A DNA stretch of 64,000 nt from Monomorium pharaonis. Taxonomy: Eukaryota > Arthropoda > Insecta > Hymenoptera > Formicidae. The position numbers and the translations under genes are program-made. Under the pieces are notes generated by a model, which ran no database searches, was not told the DNA's origin, and saw only the letters and a program-made list of their open reading frames with translations. Positions 11,626 to 25,276 of the stretch are shown piece by piece. Location of the stretch: NCBI RefSeq assembly GCF_013373865.1, contig NC_050468.1:16108355-16172354 (forward strand), in the 5' to 3' direction. Every line of letters begins with the position of its first letter. Position 1 is the first letter of the stretch.

Positions 11626-11630
<5 letters not shown>
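11205..11630. other. Non-coding DNA, GC-richer at 11240-11450
   Basis: The GC-richer part has a frame with HLLVDCP and, further on, ARCGECHELSD, interrupted by a stop. That is faintly like the cysteine-containing C-terminus of a non-LTR retrotransposon, but too weak to call. The rest is AT-rich. Confidence 0.35.

Positions 11631-11672
<42 letters not shown>
11631..11672. repeat. (TA)n microsatellite
   Basis: Forty-two bases of uninterrupted TA dinucleotides. Confidence 0.95.
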
Positions 11673-11676
<4 letters not shown>

Positions 11677-12046
11677 TTAGTTGGTTGAGTGCAGGTTCAC
11701 GAAAACATTATAATAAGATAAGAAATACAAAGAATTACTAATACACTTTTGCAAAATTAATTATTATAAATTAATGTTAGAAAATTGTTTAATTTTTTGA
11801 AAGCTTTTATTCTGAGTGTGCATGTATAACAAGGAACAAGGAGCAGAGATTTCTAGCATCTACGTCCGTGTGAGTCGAGAATGTGTGAAGTGAGAGAAGA
11901 GAAAGAAGAATCTCTCCAGTCTTCACGTGCGCGTGTATAGGTACTTCTATATGTCGAGTACGTACGTATGCACTTGTATACGCGAGGTCGACGGCCTTCG
12001 TAAGGATAGAGCTTCATGTCCAGCATCACCTATCGGACAGAGAGCG
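11673..12046. other. Non-coding DNA, GC-richer from 11830
   Basis: This is the intron-side flank (minus strand) of the candidate microexon at 12055-12069. It contains purine-rich AGAGAAGAGAAAGAAG and an ACGTACGTATGCA segment near 11960. No long frame is present. Confidence 0.4.
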
Positions 12047-12054
12047 AAACTTAC

Positions 12055-12069
12055 CTCATAATCCGCATT
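12055..12069 (-). other. Candidate 15-nt microexon
   Basis: On the minus strand a pyrimidine tract TCTCTCCTCTCATAG ends at 12070, about 17 bases downstream of a branch-point-like GTAAC. It is followed by 15 bases, AATGCGGATTATGAG, and then the consensus donor GTAAGTTT (12054-12047). The length is a multiple of three. Phase 0 gives Asn-Ala-Asp-Tyr-Glu, another phase is also open, and one phase has TGA. Microexons of this size occur in insect neuronal and cytoskeletal genes. There is no transcript evidence and no neighbouring exon in the window, so this is a signal-based candidate. Confidence 0.25.
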
Positions 12070-15453
<3,384 letters not shown>

Positions 15454-15680
15454 GCATTTTTTAATTTTAATAAATATATTTCAAAATTGTAATTTTAATA
15501 TCTAATCATAATTTACATTGATAATTGATAAACAGTAGTTAATGTATACATTATGATATAATTATGATATAAATTAATATAGTATATTTAATAAATTAAT
15601 TCAGAAATAGTTGACAAGAAATATTTAATATAAAAAACAATTGTCTAAATAAATTAAATATATTTTTAGAGTATTTATAA
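15454..15680. other. AT-rich non-coding DNA
   Basis: Nothing is seen beyond AT-rich sequence. The left half expected for the neighbouring MITE fragment is absent. Confidence 0.5.
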
Positions 15681-15758
15681 TTATAATTATCACTGTGAGT
15701 ATATCACTGAAAGCAAAATCAATGATAATACACTTATTGTTAGCCATTTAGAGAGTAT
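15681..15758. mobile_element. MITE family A, right-end fragment
   Basis: The last 70 or so bases match the right end of the copies at 7345-7565 and 49410-49620. They share ATCACTGTGAG-like sequence, then TCAATGATAATACACT, then ATTTAGAGAG followed by TA. The left terminal repeat is missing, so this is a truncated copy. Confidence 0.7.
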
Positions 15759-16341
15759 AATACTATAAATGTAATTAATTACTCCAATTTAGTTACTCCA
15801 ACTTTTGGAACATGTGCTATTTAGATCGAACGAAATTATTCAGAACGAAAAAGTGTTAGTTACAATTTTGATATAGTGACAAAACCAAACCGATCCAACA
15901 AGTTCCGCCTACGTGTGGATCAAATATAGTCTGACTCGTGTATTATTTTTCTACATTTTTTACTTCTTACGCTGCTCTTTATTGGCTCCTGGAAACGTGA
16001 CTCGATTCAACCTCATGTTTCTTTGACGGTGTCTATCAAATCCATTTAACGGAACTGATCGACTAAATATCTTGTTTTGTTGATCTGCAATCTACACTTT
16101 CTTTCGTCATCATCCTCTTAATGTTTCTTTCATATTAAAAAGTAAATTATATAAATTAATCGTATATTTATTTTTCATTTCTTTGAATGGTAATTTTTAC
16201 AAAAGTAAGTTTTATTTTTTATAAATTTATAAATTTTTGAAAGCTTTAACATTTAGAATTTGTATAAAAAATTTTTTTGAATTTATTAGTATTTGCAAAA
16301 GAAAATAGAGAACAAAATTTTTTTTAATTTTAAATATATTA

Positions 16342-16348
<7 letters not shown>
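15759..16348. other. Non-coding DNA
   Basis: No gene is recognised. A modestly GC-richer part (15830-16120) has no frame of note. The remainder is AT-rich. Confidence 0.5.

Positions 16349-16381
<33 letters not shown>
16349..16381. repeat. (TA)n microsatellite
   Basis: About 33 bases of uninterrupted TA dinucleotides. Confidence 0.93.
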
Positions 16382-16484
16382 CAAGTGTTAGAAAAATGAA
16401 TCTTTTAAACATAAATGTTAATTGATATTAGAGTATTTCCAATTTTCAATTTGAATTTAAACTTTAAAAATATGTAATTAAAGA

Positions 16485-16506
16485 TAGAGAGAGAGAGAGA
16501 GAGAGA
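16485..16506. repeat. (AG)n microsatellite
   Basis: About 22 bases of AG dinucleotides. Confidence 0.9.
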
Positions 16507-18799
16507 CTTTTAGGAGACAGTAATACTATTAATTTATAATAAATGTTTTCAAAATTATGATGGTAGATAAAATATAGTGCAATAAAATAAAAAAATAATT
16601 TAATCATTTATTATTAAAGATTTAATTTTGTAGCAGACAAATTAACAATGTATTACATACATATTTACAAACCTTAACTTTGCATACATATAGTCGAAAT
16701 TAGGATTGTGGGTGAATAATCTCTCTTGATGATCTCGAATCTTGTTTGAGTCATAAAAACATAACATTTCGAAATACGAAACTTTTCCTCGGCGTTTTGA
16801 TGCCCTCATATTCTTTAACGATGGAAGTAAAAAAAAAGTAGGAAGAAAACAAATGCGTGGGTTCAGTGAGGTGATAAAGTGCGTGTGATTTGATTGACAT
16901 TCCTGTAATGTTAACTTCTTAACTCTAATCAATTTTACCATCAAATGAACAAATAAATATTGTAACGGTACGATGTTTTTTTCCAAATTTATTACGTTCT
17001 ATAAAATATTCCTAAAATGTCTAATGATAATAAAAATGTAATCATTAGCATGTCAGAACAATGTTTCCTATTTTTAAATATTATTTAAATTTAAAATATT
17101 TGGTAAACTTATACGATAATTTATTTTTATAATTTTTTAATATACAACATTGAAATCTTTATTAATTTTCAACTAAAAATTTTTTGTTGTATAAAATTTA
17201 CCTATAAAGAAATAAACCGAGCAAATTATTAAATTACTTAAGTCACCATGCCAAGAACTTTTCTAACATTAAATAATATTGTTATTTCTAATATAATAAG
17301 ACTTTAATAAAAGGTAATTTATTTTATTATTTATTTTAGAAGTTTTGTTAATATATTAAACAAATTTTTGGAGCTATTGCGTTTATAATTTTCAACGATT
17401 ATTTGCAGTTTTTTTCTTGATTACGTATCGTTATACATTAGAAGATTATTTCCGTCAAGTTGGATTTGACTGATGCGCTGTCATAATTTCTTTTCGTCGA
17501 ATAAGATTGACGCATTCCAGTTCTTAACATCGATGATGAATGATACACGGCAATTACAAGCAATGGAGAGCCGCGCATGATTGATTCGTTGCGGAGGATT
17601 ATTATACGATATTAGCCGTAGGTGCTATTCTACATATACGATTATTTATAAAATTTAGATAACAGTTTTACAAAATAAATTTGTAAAAAAGCATATTTAT
17701 CATACGATAATTTTATTACATAACTGTAATACATTATTACTGTAACGGATTTGATTGTTTACTTTACAAAAAAAATAATGATAGAAGAATTATTTCTTTA
17801 ATGAAATATATTGAAGGAAAAGTGTAATTTTGCAATGTTATTTTAACTGTTGTAAGCTGAATAATAACATAATATAATATGGGAAATGTTTATAATTATT
17901 AAATTAAAACTATTAAGTGCTAAGAAAATAACATGAAAATTTACATGGACGCTTACGCTTTTATAAATATCAAACGAATTATTTACTCACAATCAGTAGA
18001 TTATACACGCAGACTAAGAATAAAATAAAATTTATCTAATCTCTTGATATTTTCACATCGTATCGGAATATCAATACGATATTTATTCAAGCGTACTCAT
18101 CCAACTTCTTCACAAAACAAAAATGTTATGTAATTTTAAGATTTTTTTATTGAAAGAAGTGAATGCTAGATATATAAGATGGTAGCCAATCAAAAAAGTA
18201 GAAGCTAGTATGCTTTCAGCAACAGCTGCACCGGCTGTGCTAATATTTGGCAGACACCTCCACTCTTGCTTCATGATAGCTGTAAAATTGTAATCTTACA
18301 GATTTGAATTGCCTCTTTGCTGATGCATAAAATGTCTAAGGCTAAATCATGTGTAATTTATACACAAAAAAATTATTGAAGATCATATATATTCTTATAT
18401 ATCGGCACTGTTAATTGTGTTTTATAATAATATCATAAGATTTATAGAAACAGCAAATCTATTAAAGGTTACTTGCGATTATCAAAGGTACAGCAACATC
18501 GGTCACGTCTTTGATATATTCCGAGATTAATGAGAAATGAGAAATTAATTCCAATCCAGATATTATCTGGTACGAAACTTGTGTCATCAAGTACTTTGAA
18601 TCATGCATCAAGTTTCGAGAATTTATTAACTTTAGAGAGGATATATAGCCCGCGGTCTTCTTCAAAGTAAAATTTAAGTATTCTTTTTTTATTAAATGAG
18701 CTATAAGGAGTTTAAATAAAATTTTTTTAATATTTTCATAATTTTAATCTTTAGTATTTTTTATACCAAGTTCTCATAACTATTTACTTTACTAGTGAC
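16507..18799. other. AT-rich non-coding DNA
   Basis: No gene is recognised. The 114-codon minus-strand frame at 16642-16986 has no recognisable domain and is AT-biased. Somewhat GC-richer sequence lies at 17440-17620 and 18180-18290. A short stretch near 18363-18390 (ACACAAAAAAATTATTGAAG) resembles one end of MITE family B but is too short to call. Confidence 0.5.
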
Positions 18800-19040
18800 T
18801 ACACCCAAAAAAATTTTTTGCTGATATAGACAGATTTCTTGATATCACAACCAAAATGTATCGCTAATTTTTGTATCTGCTAGAATTTTAGCTGTCACAT
18901 ATAGAATTTGAAAATTCTGCTTCTATCAGATAGATTAATTAAGTACAATACTTATACATATCACAGTATTTACTAATTATTTATTTAGCTCAGTTAGATT
19001 TTACACACATAATTTTTGTTGAAGATCATTTTTTTGAATG
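18800..19040. mobile_element. MITE-like repeat family B, copy 1
   Basis: About 150 bases here align with 51370-51540. Shared blocks in order are TTAGCTGTCAC/TTGGCTGTCAC, TTCTGCTTCT, ATACATATC, CAGTATTT and CTAAT(C)ATTTAT. The left end ACACCCAAAAAAATT resembles the reverse complement of the right end of copy 2 (ACTCACACACAAAAAAT), which suggests imperfect terminal inverted repeats. Non-coding, superfamily unknown. Confidence 0.65.
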
Positions 19041-21529
19041 TAAAAATTGATATGTCATATTAAAAAGTAATTTATTTTTACAAATTATTTTAGTCTTAAC
19101 AAAATTCAACTAAACAAATTAATAAGTATATTATTAGTTGAATTTTTATTTAATATATTTAACTCTTAATAATTATTTTATAAGACAGTTTAGTAACGAG
19201 CACCTGGTGATGTGTGTTGATTTTTGTTTTATTATTAAATTTCAATTGACGAATGATAAAATCTTATTTATTTGATGCAGACGTTCAAAACTGAATTTAA
19301 TGTGAAATATATTTTGATTTGTTCGCGTTTCCATTACTTTGCAACGTGTATTAAGCAAAATAGGAATTAAGATTTTAACATATTATGTTTGTACATACAT
19401 TTATTTAAATCCTTTATTTAAATGACATGTTATTAATATTTATTTTTAATAACATGATGCTTGATAAAAGAAGTATGTAGTATATATATTATACTTATTG
19501 TATAATGAAAATGTGCGTGGTTACTTTTGATTAAAGAAAATTGTTTTTTTTTTATATTGGTTATATTATATCTTAAAAATATAGAACTGAAAACAATAGG
19601 TAAAAATATAATAATAATAATTTTTTAAATAATACTTTATTCAATTATATGTAATGCAGTTTCATTTCTCTTGTTCTTTTTGTTAAACTTTTCTAATTAT
19701 TTGTTATTACTTTATTTATAATTGTGTCTATTTTCGATTGAGAGGATTTTTCTTACATTTGTCGATTGATGGTGATTACATAGTCGTATGTTTATTTAAT
19801 TTAAACACGCACGATGAATGGAATGTTATGAATCACTGTCACAAGTCATGGAAGTTAACTCTACGAGAAACATTGCAGCATTAATGCTCGTCATTATAAA
19901 AGTAATTAAAATGGACATCTAACCACGACACCGACATCACGAATACCACATCATAACGAATCAATATCAGTATCGTAGCGAACTCTTCTATCACGATCGA
20001 TAAACTCTTTATCGATTCCAATGGTAGGTCTTTTCGATCGTAAAGAAGAAAGTATTTATGGAGAGGGTTATAGCGTTAACAGTCAGGAGTACACGTTACT
20101 ATACCAGGGTAGCAATTAATGGACTTGGCGCACGGCTATTTTCAAGCGTGCAAATTACAATCGTAAAGAAGGTTTAATCGACGCTTCGTATTCTTTGTTA
20201 TTATAAGCACAAATTTGTGGTTGCAACATTATGGAGTTTCAATTTCTTCTATTTATACAGTAAAATAAGTTTATAGCTTTATAGATTTATTGCTAGCTAT
20301 AATTTTACAAAGAAACTTTGTTTATTGTAAAAAATTCAGTTTTTACAGATTTTTGATTGAAGTTATTGACAGTATTATTATTGAAGACATTGTTTAAGGA
20401 ACATTAAAAAGAATTTTACAAATTCAATGCATATATATATATATTCTTAAGTAATACTTTATAATAAATTTTTATTATAAGTTTTATTTTATTTATTGTT
20501 ACAATATTACATTAGCATTGAAATTGTTTGAACATTCAGTCAAATTTTATAAGAAAATCTTAAATTCTATTTACATTAATTACAATTAAAAAAAATTTTT
20601 ATAATTAAAATTTAATTATTAATCTTGTTATAAATCATTATACACTTTTGATCTGATATGTAAATTTGCTCTTACGCAAGCAAATATCAAAATAAGGAAT
20701 AGACAATAATCAAACTAAATTTAATAACTTTTTTTCTACCGTTGGAACTTTTATTCTTTTTAACCAGATTAGCAGATGATATCAACAAATACTACCACAT
20801 TTAAATACATGCTTAAGTACGCAGTGTTTCTTTAAATAAAACTTTTCTTATAAAAAAACCAAAGCAAGTGAGCTTTCTTGAAATTGAAAATTTTACTCCT
20901 ACCTTTTTTATTTAGTAGGTACTTTTTTGTATTTATAATTATGGTAAAGATTATCGTAAAAATCACCGTAAAAAAGTACATTATATATATGGCCTCTAAC
21001 AGACGGTCGGCTTCAGTTGTAGCACGCGCGCGAACGCCCACGTGAGAAAGCGAGGAACATTACATTGCACCTTAAATTAAATCGAGACCCTCTAGCAACA
21101 TAGTGGTGCAATATCATCTATAATGTCCCATAAAGTACTGTTACCATCGACAATGTAATCTCGGAACGAGAAACAGGAGGAACTTCCGCTCGAGTTGTAT
21201 TGGATGTTTCTAGATAACCGTTGTGTTTTTACAACAAATGCGCTGTTTTCATAACAAGCTGTTTTAACATGATTATATATTTAGCCTTTCTTTTTGTTCA
21301 ACAAATCAGTAAAATAATTTTTCTTTTTAATTAAATTTGAAAACGTTAAACGAGTTTAACTCAAACTTTTACTTTTTAACATACATCAAAGCGGCTTATA
21401 ACTTACTCAAAAGTAATAAAAAAAAAAGATGAACTTTATCCCTTGATTAGATTTATATTCAACTTATATTTTCTTTATCATGGATTTAGAATGTCTTTAA
21501 AGTAGTAAATCCAACATATCTAAAAATCC
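19041..21529. other. AT-rich non-coding DNA with patches at 19790-20180 and 20990-21200
   Basis: No gene is recognised. The 19790-20180 patch contains several ATCGAT-type motifs and a CAATTAATGG homeodomain-like core near 20111; it could be an enhancer, but this is only suggestive. A canonical E-box CACGTG lies near 21039. Confidence 0.45.
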
Positions 21530-22075
21530 GAAAGGGTCAAATCCTAAAATCCTTCGAATTGCTTGCTCGTTCGCTATGAGCAGATTGCGATATCGCGATC
21601 TGCGAAGGTCCAGCCGAGAAACGAGGCAATCGATAAGGTCTGCGCTGTCCACGTTGACTACAAATCAACGTGAAAGGACCCCATCCGCCATAAGGGCCAT
21701 TAAAAAGCACGTTCTCCATAAAATATTTTATCCGCTTCACGGATCGATTTGAAATCCGTAGAGCGCACTTGGCTCAGTCCCACCGCAATCCGATGGCGGC
21801 CGTAGCCTTTTTCGGCGCACCAAATTCATAAATAATGGCTAAAGACCGACATACAGCTCCCTCGTGCATCACAGTCCAGATTTGTAGTCTTTAAGCCTTT
21901 TAAGGTTTTTGCGCGAGCACGTTCCAGGCTTGTCTTTATAATAGCCGCGAGTAGTTTATCTCGGAGACGGAGAATTTTCGAGATATGCGATCGATCAGTG
22001 ATGTCGTGAAAACACATCCCGAAACACACTTTAATACGTGTTTTGGCACCCGCCTTAACAGGTCCCAACTGTTCA
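21530..22075. promoter_or_regulatory. GC-richer island with palindromes
   Basis: The island stands out against AT-rich flanks. It contains a nearly perfect 22-base palindrome at 21581-21602 with the perfect core GCGATATCGC (21587-21596). It also has a perfect 8-bp hairpin, CACGTTGA (21650-21657) with TCAACGTG (21665-21672). Minus-strand frames of 67 and 80 codons have no recognised domain. A conserved regulatory element or untranslated exon is possible; the function is unknown. Confidence 0.3.
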
Positions 22076-23423
22076 TTGTTTTAAGTTACTATCTTACAAA
22101 AAAAAAAAACGCCCACCTACGTGATATCACCTCTGTTATTTATCCAAACAATTGCAAGTATATAAGTACTGTAAACTACGAGATATTGTAATTTGCATTA
22201 AAATAAATTCACGCAAAATTCTAATATATTCTAATATCTTACAACTAATTAATTAAATGGATGTATAGAAATTTACATGGTTAAGCTGCTAATTAACTAG
22301 AATTCTTCCTCCCTCTGTAATAATTTTATGTTAGGAATTTTCTATTTTATTTAAAAATATTACACAACAACATTTTATTCAATTCACAACTTATTATACT
22401 TTACACACAATTTAATGGCCGATTTGACATTAAATGTACCGACGACCTCCATTTCAAAGGTTACGACTCTTCTCTTCTCATTGGAATTCTAGTCGCATGC
22501 TTAAACTCTGCGGTACCGCATATTTGCTGTCGTTGCATTCATATTCTCCGTAGTCTTGGTAGACTAAGGCCTCGTCTTTTTTCTTCTCGTCAACCCGGCC
22601 CCGTCGAGAATAAGTAGAATAAGTAAAGATAACGGGAACGAACGGCCGACACAGATGATAGCTATTTCTTACAAGGATATCCCGCGTGCGTCCATCCTGT
22701 GCTCTCGCGACACGCTCTATATTCTGTTGTGCCAACGAGTATTATGCCAGAAAGATCTCTTCCGCACTCTCTACACGCGCATTATCACATCAGAATCCCG
22801 GCTTCAGAAACCATCCACGGTCATAGGCATGCTAGTCTTTGCTCATTTTTCTACACGATTTTAGCCGATTTGTTTCGGTCTGACTCAAGAAAGACCTGCT
22901 TGAAATGTAGCGCGAGCAATATTATTTCAAGGAACAAAAAGTTATCATCACAAAATGAAACCTTATTTGACATAAAGCGATGTCTTCTGTACAGAATTTT
23001 GTCACATTCACGTTATGCAACATCTTCGGTTTCTATAATACTTTGTCAAGAGTGATGTATCTCTTTCAGCTATTTCTCAAGAAATCTTTTTAACGAAAAG
23101 AAGACAGATGAATATGAAGAATATACTTGTATTTTTTATGAAAATAATAATATTTCAATTGTATTGAATGTTATATCTATATTTTGTTATTTATAGATAT
23201 TTTTAAATGTTGATAAATTCTAATAGTTCAAATATAAAAATTTTGCATGCAGATGGAAAGCTCTCACGTTTTAACATCAAGATATAAAGTAATTTAAAAT
23301 CCAATACATGGTGTAATGTTTAATATTAAATATATTATTCTTTAAATAATTATTTGTTTATAATATATAAAATATTTCAATGTTATGTGTGAATAATTAC
23401 AATTTTATTATAGTAAGTAAGAG
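22076..23423. other. Non-coding DNA with GC-richer patch at 22430-22920
   Basis: Overlapping frames on both strands in the patch (85 codons minus; 69 and 118 codons plus) contradict one another and show no domain. Flanks are AT-rich. Confidence 0.45.
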
Positions 23424-23480
23424 ATTCTTGATTCGAGAAGTAAAGAGATAAAAATCTCTTTAACTTCTCGAATCAAGAAT
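23424..23480. repeat. Hairpin with 26-bp nearly perfect stem
   Basis: The left arm (23424-23449) and right arm (23454-23480) pair fully apart from one bulged base. The core is TTGATTCGAGAAG against CTTCTCGAATCAA, with a 4-base A-rich loop. It is too short and too perfect for a typical microRNA precursor. It could be a recent inverted duplication or a hairpin source of small RNA. Confidence 0.9.
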
Positions 23481-23699
23481 AAAACGAAAGAAATAGCCAG
23501 GCATGTCTTGTAGAGTAAACGAACAAGTTTCTTATTTTATTGTTTGTTAATAACGTTCCAATTATAAAGCATCTTTAATCTATTTGCCAATCTAAAGAAT
23601 TATTGACTGAACTCAACCTCGAATGTATAGCGATATTATAATCGTGATATATCCAATTTGCCATATACTCTTTTAATTGTAATGCACAGAATCTTTTCG
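23481..23699. other. Non-coding DNA
   Basis: No gene or signal recognised. Confidence 0.5.
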
Positions 23700-24110
23700 A
23701 GAGACTATACTTTAAGGATCCTCAGTGGGTAAGACTCCTCTCCGAAAATCCGAAACTGGTTTCCAGATTGAGAGGGATAAGCGAGATTTCTTAGCCGCCT
23801 CGAGAACCGTCTGAGCTTTCGCCGTGGTAACGTTACTCGTCCAAAAGCTGTCGGTAGGTTCTTCAGGTCGTGCCGCGCGGTAATCCTATACGTCTTAAGA
23901 AACTGGTTTCCGCACGACGTGTTGCGGGTAGCGCGCAAAACAAATTAATAACAAGAACATCATAACCGCGGCTCCAAGGTTGCTCCGAGATGCTCACGAG
24001 CCGCAGCTGCTATACCGGGTGAGCCAGCTCCATTGTTATTCTCAGAATTAAATCTCCGCGGAGAAGATATCGAACCGCGGTTCGTGGCTTCTCGAATTCA
24101 TTGTGTTTCG
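23700..24110. promoter_or_regulatory. CpG-rich island with paired Grainyhead-like sites
   Basis: GAAACTGGTTTCC occurs twice, at 23752-23764 and 23899-23911. Its core AACTGGTTT fits the Grainyhead consensus AACYGGTTT. Two perfect palindromes centred on CCGCGG follow: CTCCGCGGAG (24054-24063) and CGAACCGCGGTTCG (24071-24084). The island is GC-rich between AT-rich flanks. I read it as a candidate enhancer or promoter; Grainyhead binding is inferred from sequence only. Confidence 0.35.
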
Positions 24111-24970
24111 TAAGGTATACGACTACTTTATCGGAGTATATAAATCAAACTTGAAATTTTGAATAAATTTATTATATAATTAATTTTTAGATTATTATGT
24201 ATAGAAACGAAAATATAATTACACTATTTTTCCAAGAAATTTGACAATATGTTAAAGTAAAGTTAAAATACGAATATAAAAATTTTTTAATAAATTTCTA
24301 TTTTCTATTATCTGGTTTAATAATAATAAAATTACTGGTGATTATTTCGAGAATTCTGACAGTTCGTGGCATTATGACATACATATAACATAGATATGAT
24401 ATTATATCTGCACGTCACACTTCGATTCATTGTTAAACCGTTACATTAGACTTGGATCTGCAAGAGTAGAAACAACTGTCACATTGTGCGATGAGGTAAT
24501 CCGTTGTGCGTCCCTCGCCTATCGATATATTGCTACTAGGTCACGTAGCCCGCCTATCCTGCATTACGTATGTGTACTGACTCGTTATTTATGTACTCCC
24601 TTATACACACCTCCATGTATTAATCGTTCGTGCACGAAAGCTTAAGGCAATTGGGGGGTGGAAACGGAACGGCAATAAACCTGTATTTTCTCTGATTACG
24701 CTTATTCTCTGGCATCTAGGTTTTTATGCGTATGTCACGTTTTCATTAATCTCGTAAAATTACTGATACAGTATACATTGAGTGCACTATCAATTACTAC
24801 ATTCACTACATCAATTGATAGTGATAGGTAAGCCTATGTTTTGACAAGGCTACATTGACTTTTCATCGACAAGAACTGATAGAAATCTTTAATACTCAAT
24901 TTATACTTTCAAAATAAAGTTTATACATAACTAATAAAAATTAAATCACTCTTTTTCTTTACGGAAAGAA
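24111..24970. other. Non-coding DNA with a small hairpin
   Basis: No gene is recognised. CACTATCAATT and its exact inverse AATTGATAGTG form an 11-bp stem at about 24785-24824 with a 17-base loop. TAG|GTAAGC follows it directly but lacks a pyrimidine tract, so it is not called as a splice site. Confidence 0.5.
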
Positions 24971-25276
24971 ATTTTCTCTTAAAATTATCTCTAAAAATTA
25001 TCCTGAAAATCGTGGTAATTGTAGGACAACGTAAACCTTGAAGAATTTTACTATACTTTTGACAAAATTTACTAAAATTTTAATAAAATTTGACAAAATT
25101 TTAGAAATTTTACTATACTTCTAACAAAATTTACTAAAACTTTGCCAAATTTTATTAAAACTTTACTAAATTTTAGTAAATTTTAGTAAATTTTGTTAAA
25201 CGTATAATAAAATTCTTTAAGGTTTACGTTTGTCTCACAATTACCACGATTTTCAGGGTAATTTTTAAGAGAAAAT
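24971..25276. mobile_element. Fold-back element, 306 bp, with internal tandem units
   Basis: The outer parts of the two arms are closely matched inverted copies. ATTTTCTCTTAAAA, then CCTGAAAATCGTGGTAATTG, then CGTAAACCTT, then AGAATTTTA occur on the left and in reverse complement on the right. The left arm carries a duplication of about 14 bases near its start. The inner part is a degenerate tandem of about 60-base units built on TTTACTAAAATTTT. There is no coding capacity. It looks like a non-autonomous fold-back transposon. Confidence 0.85.

Noticed and set aside
24780..24835. TAG|GTAAGC as a ratchet site
   Set aside because: No pyrimidine tract precedes it; the upstream bases are part of a small hairpin.
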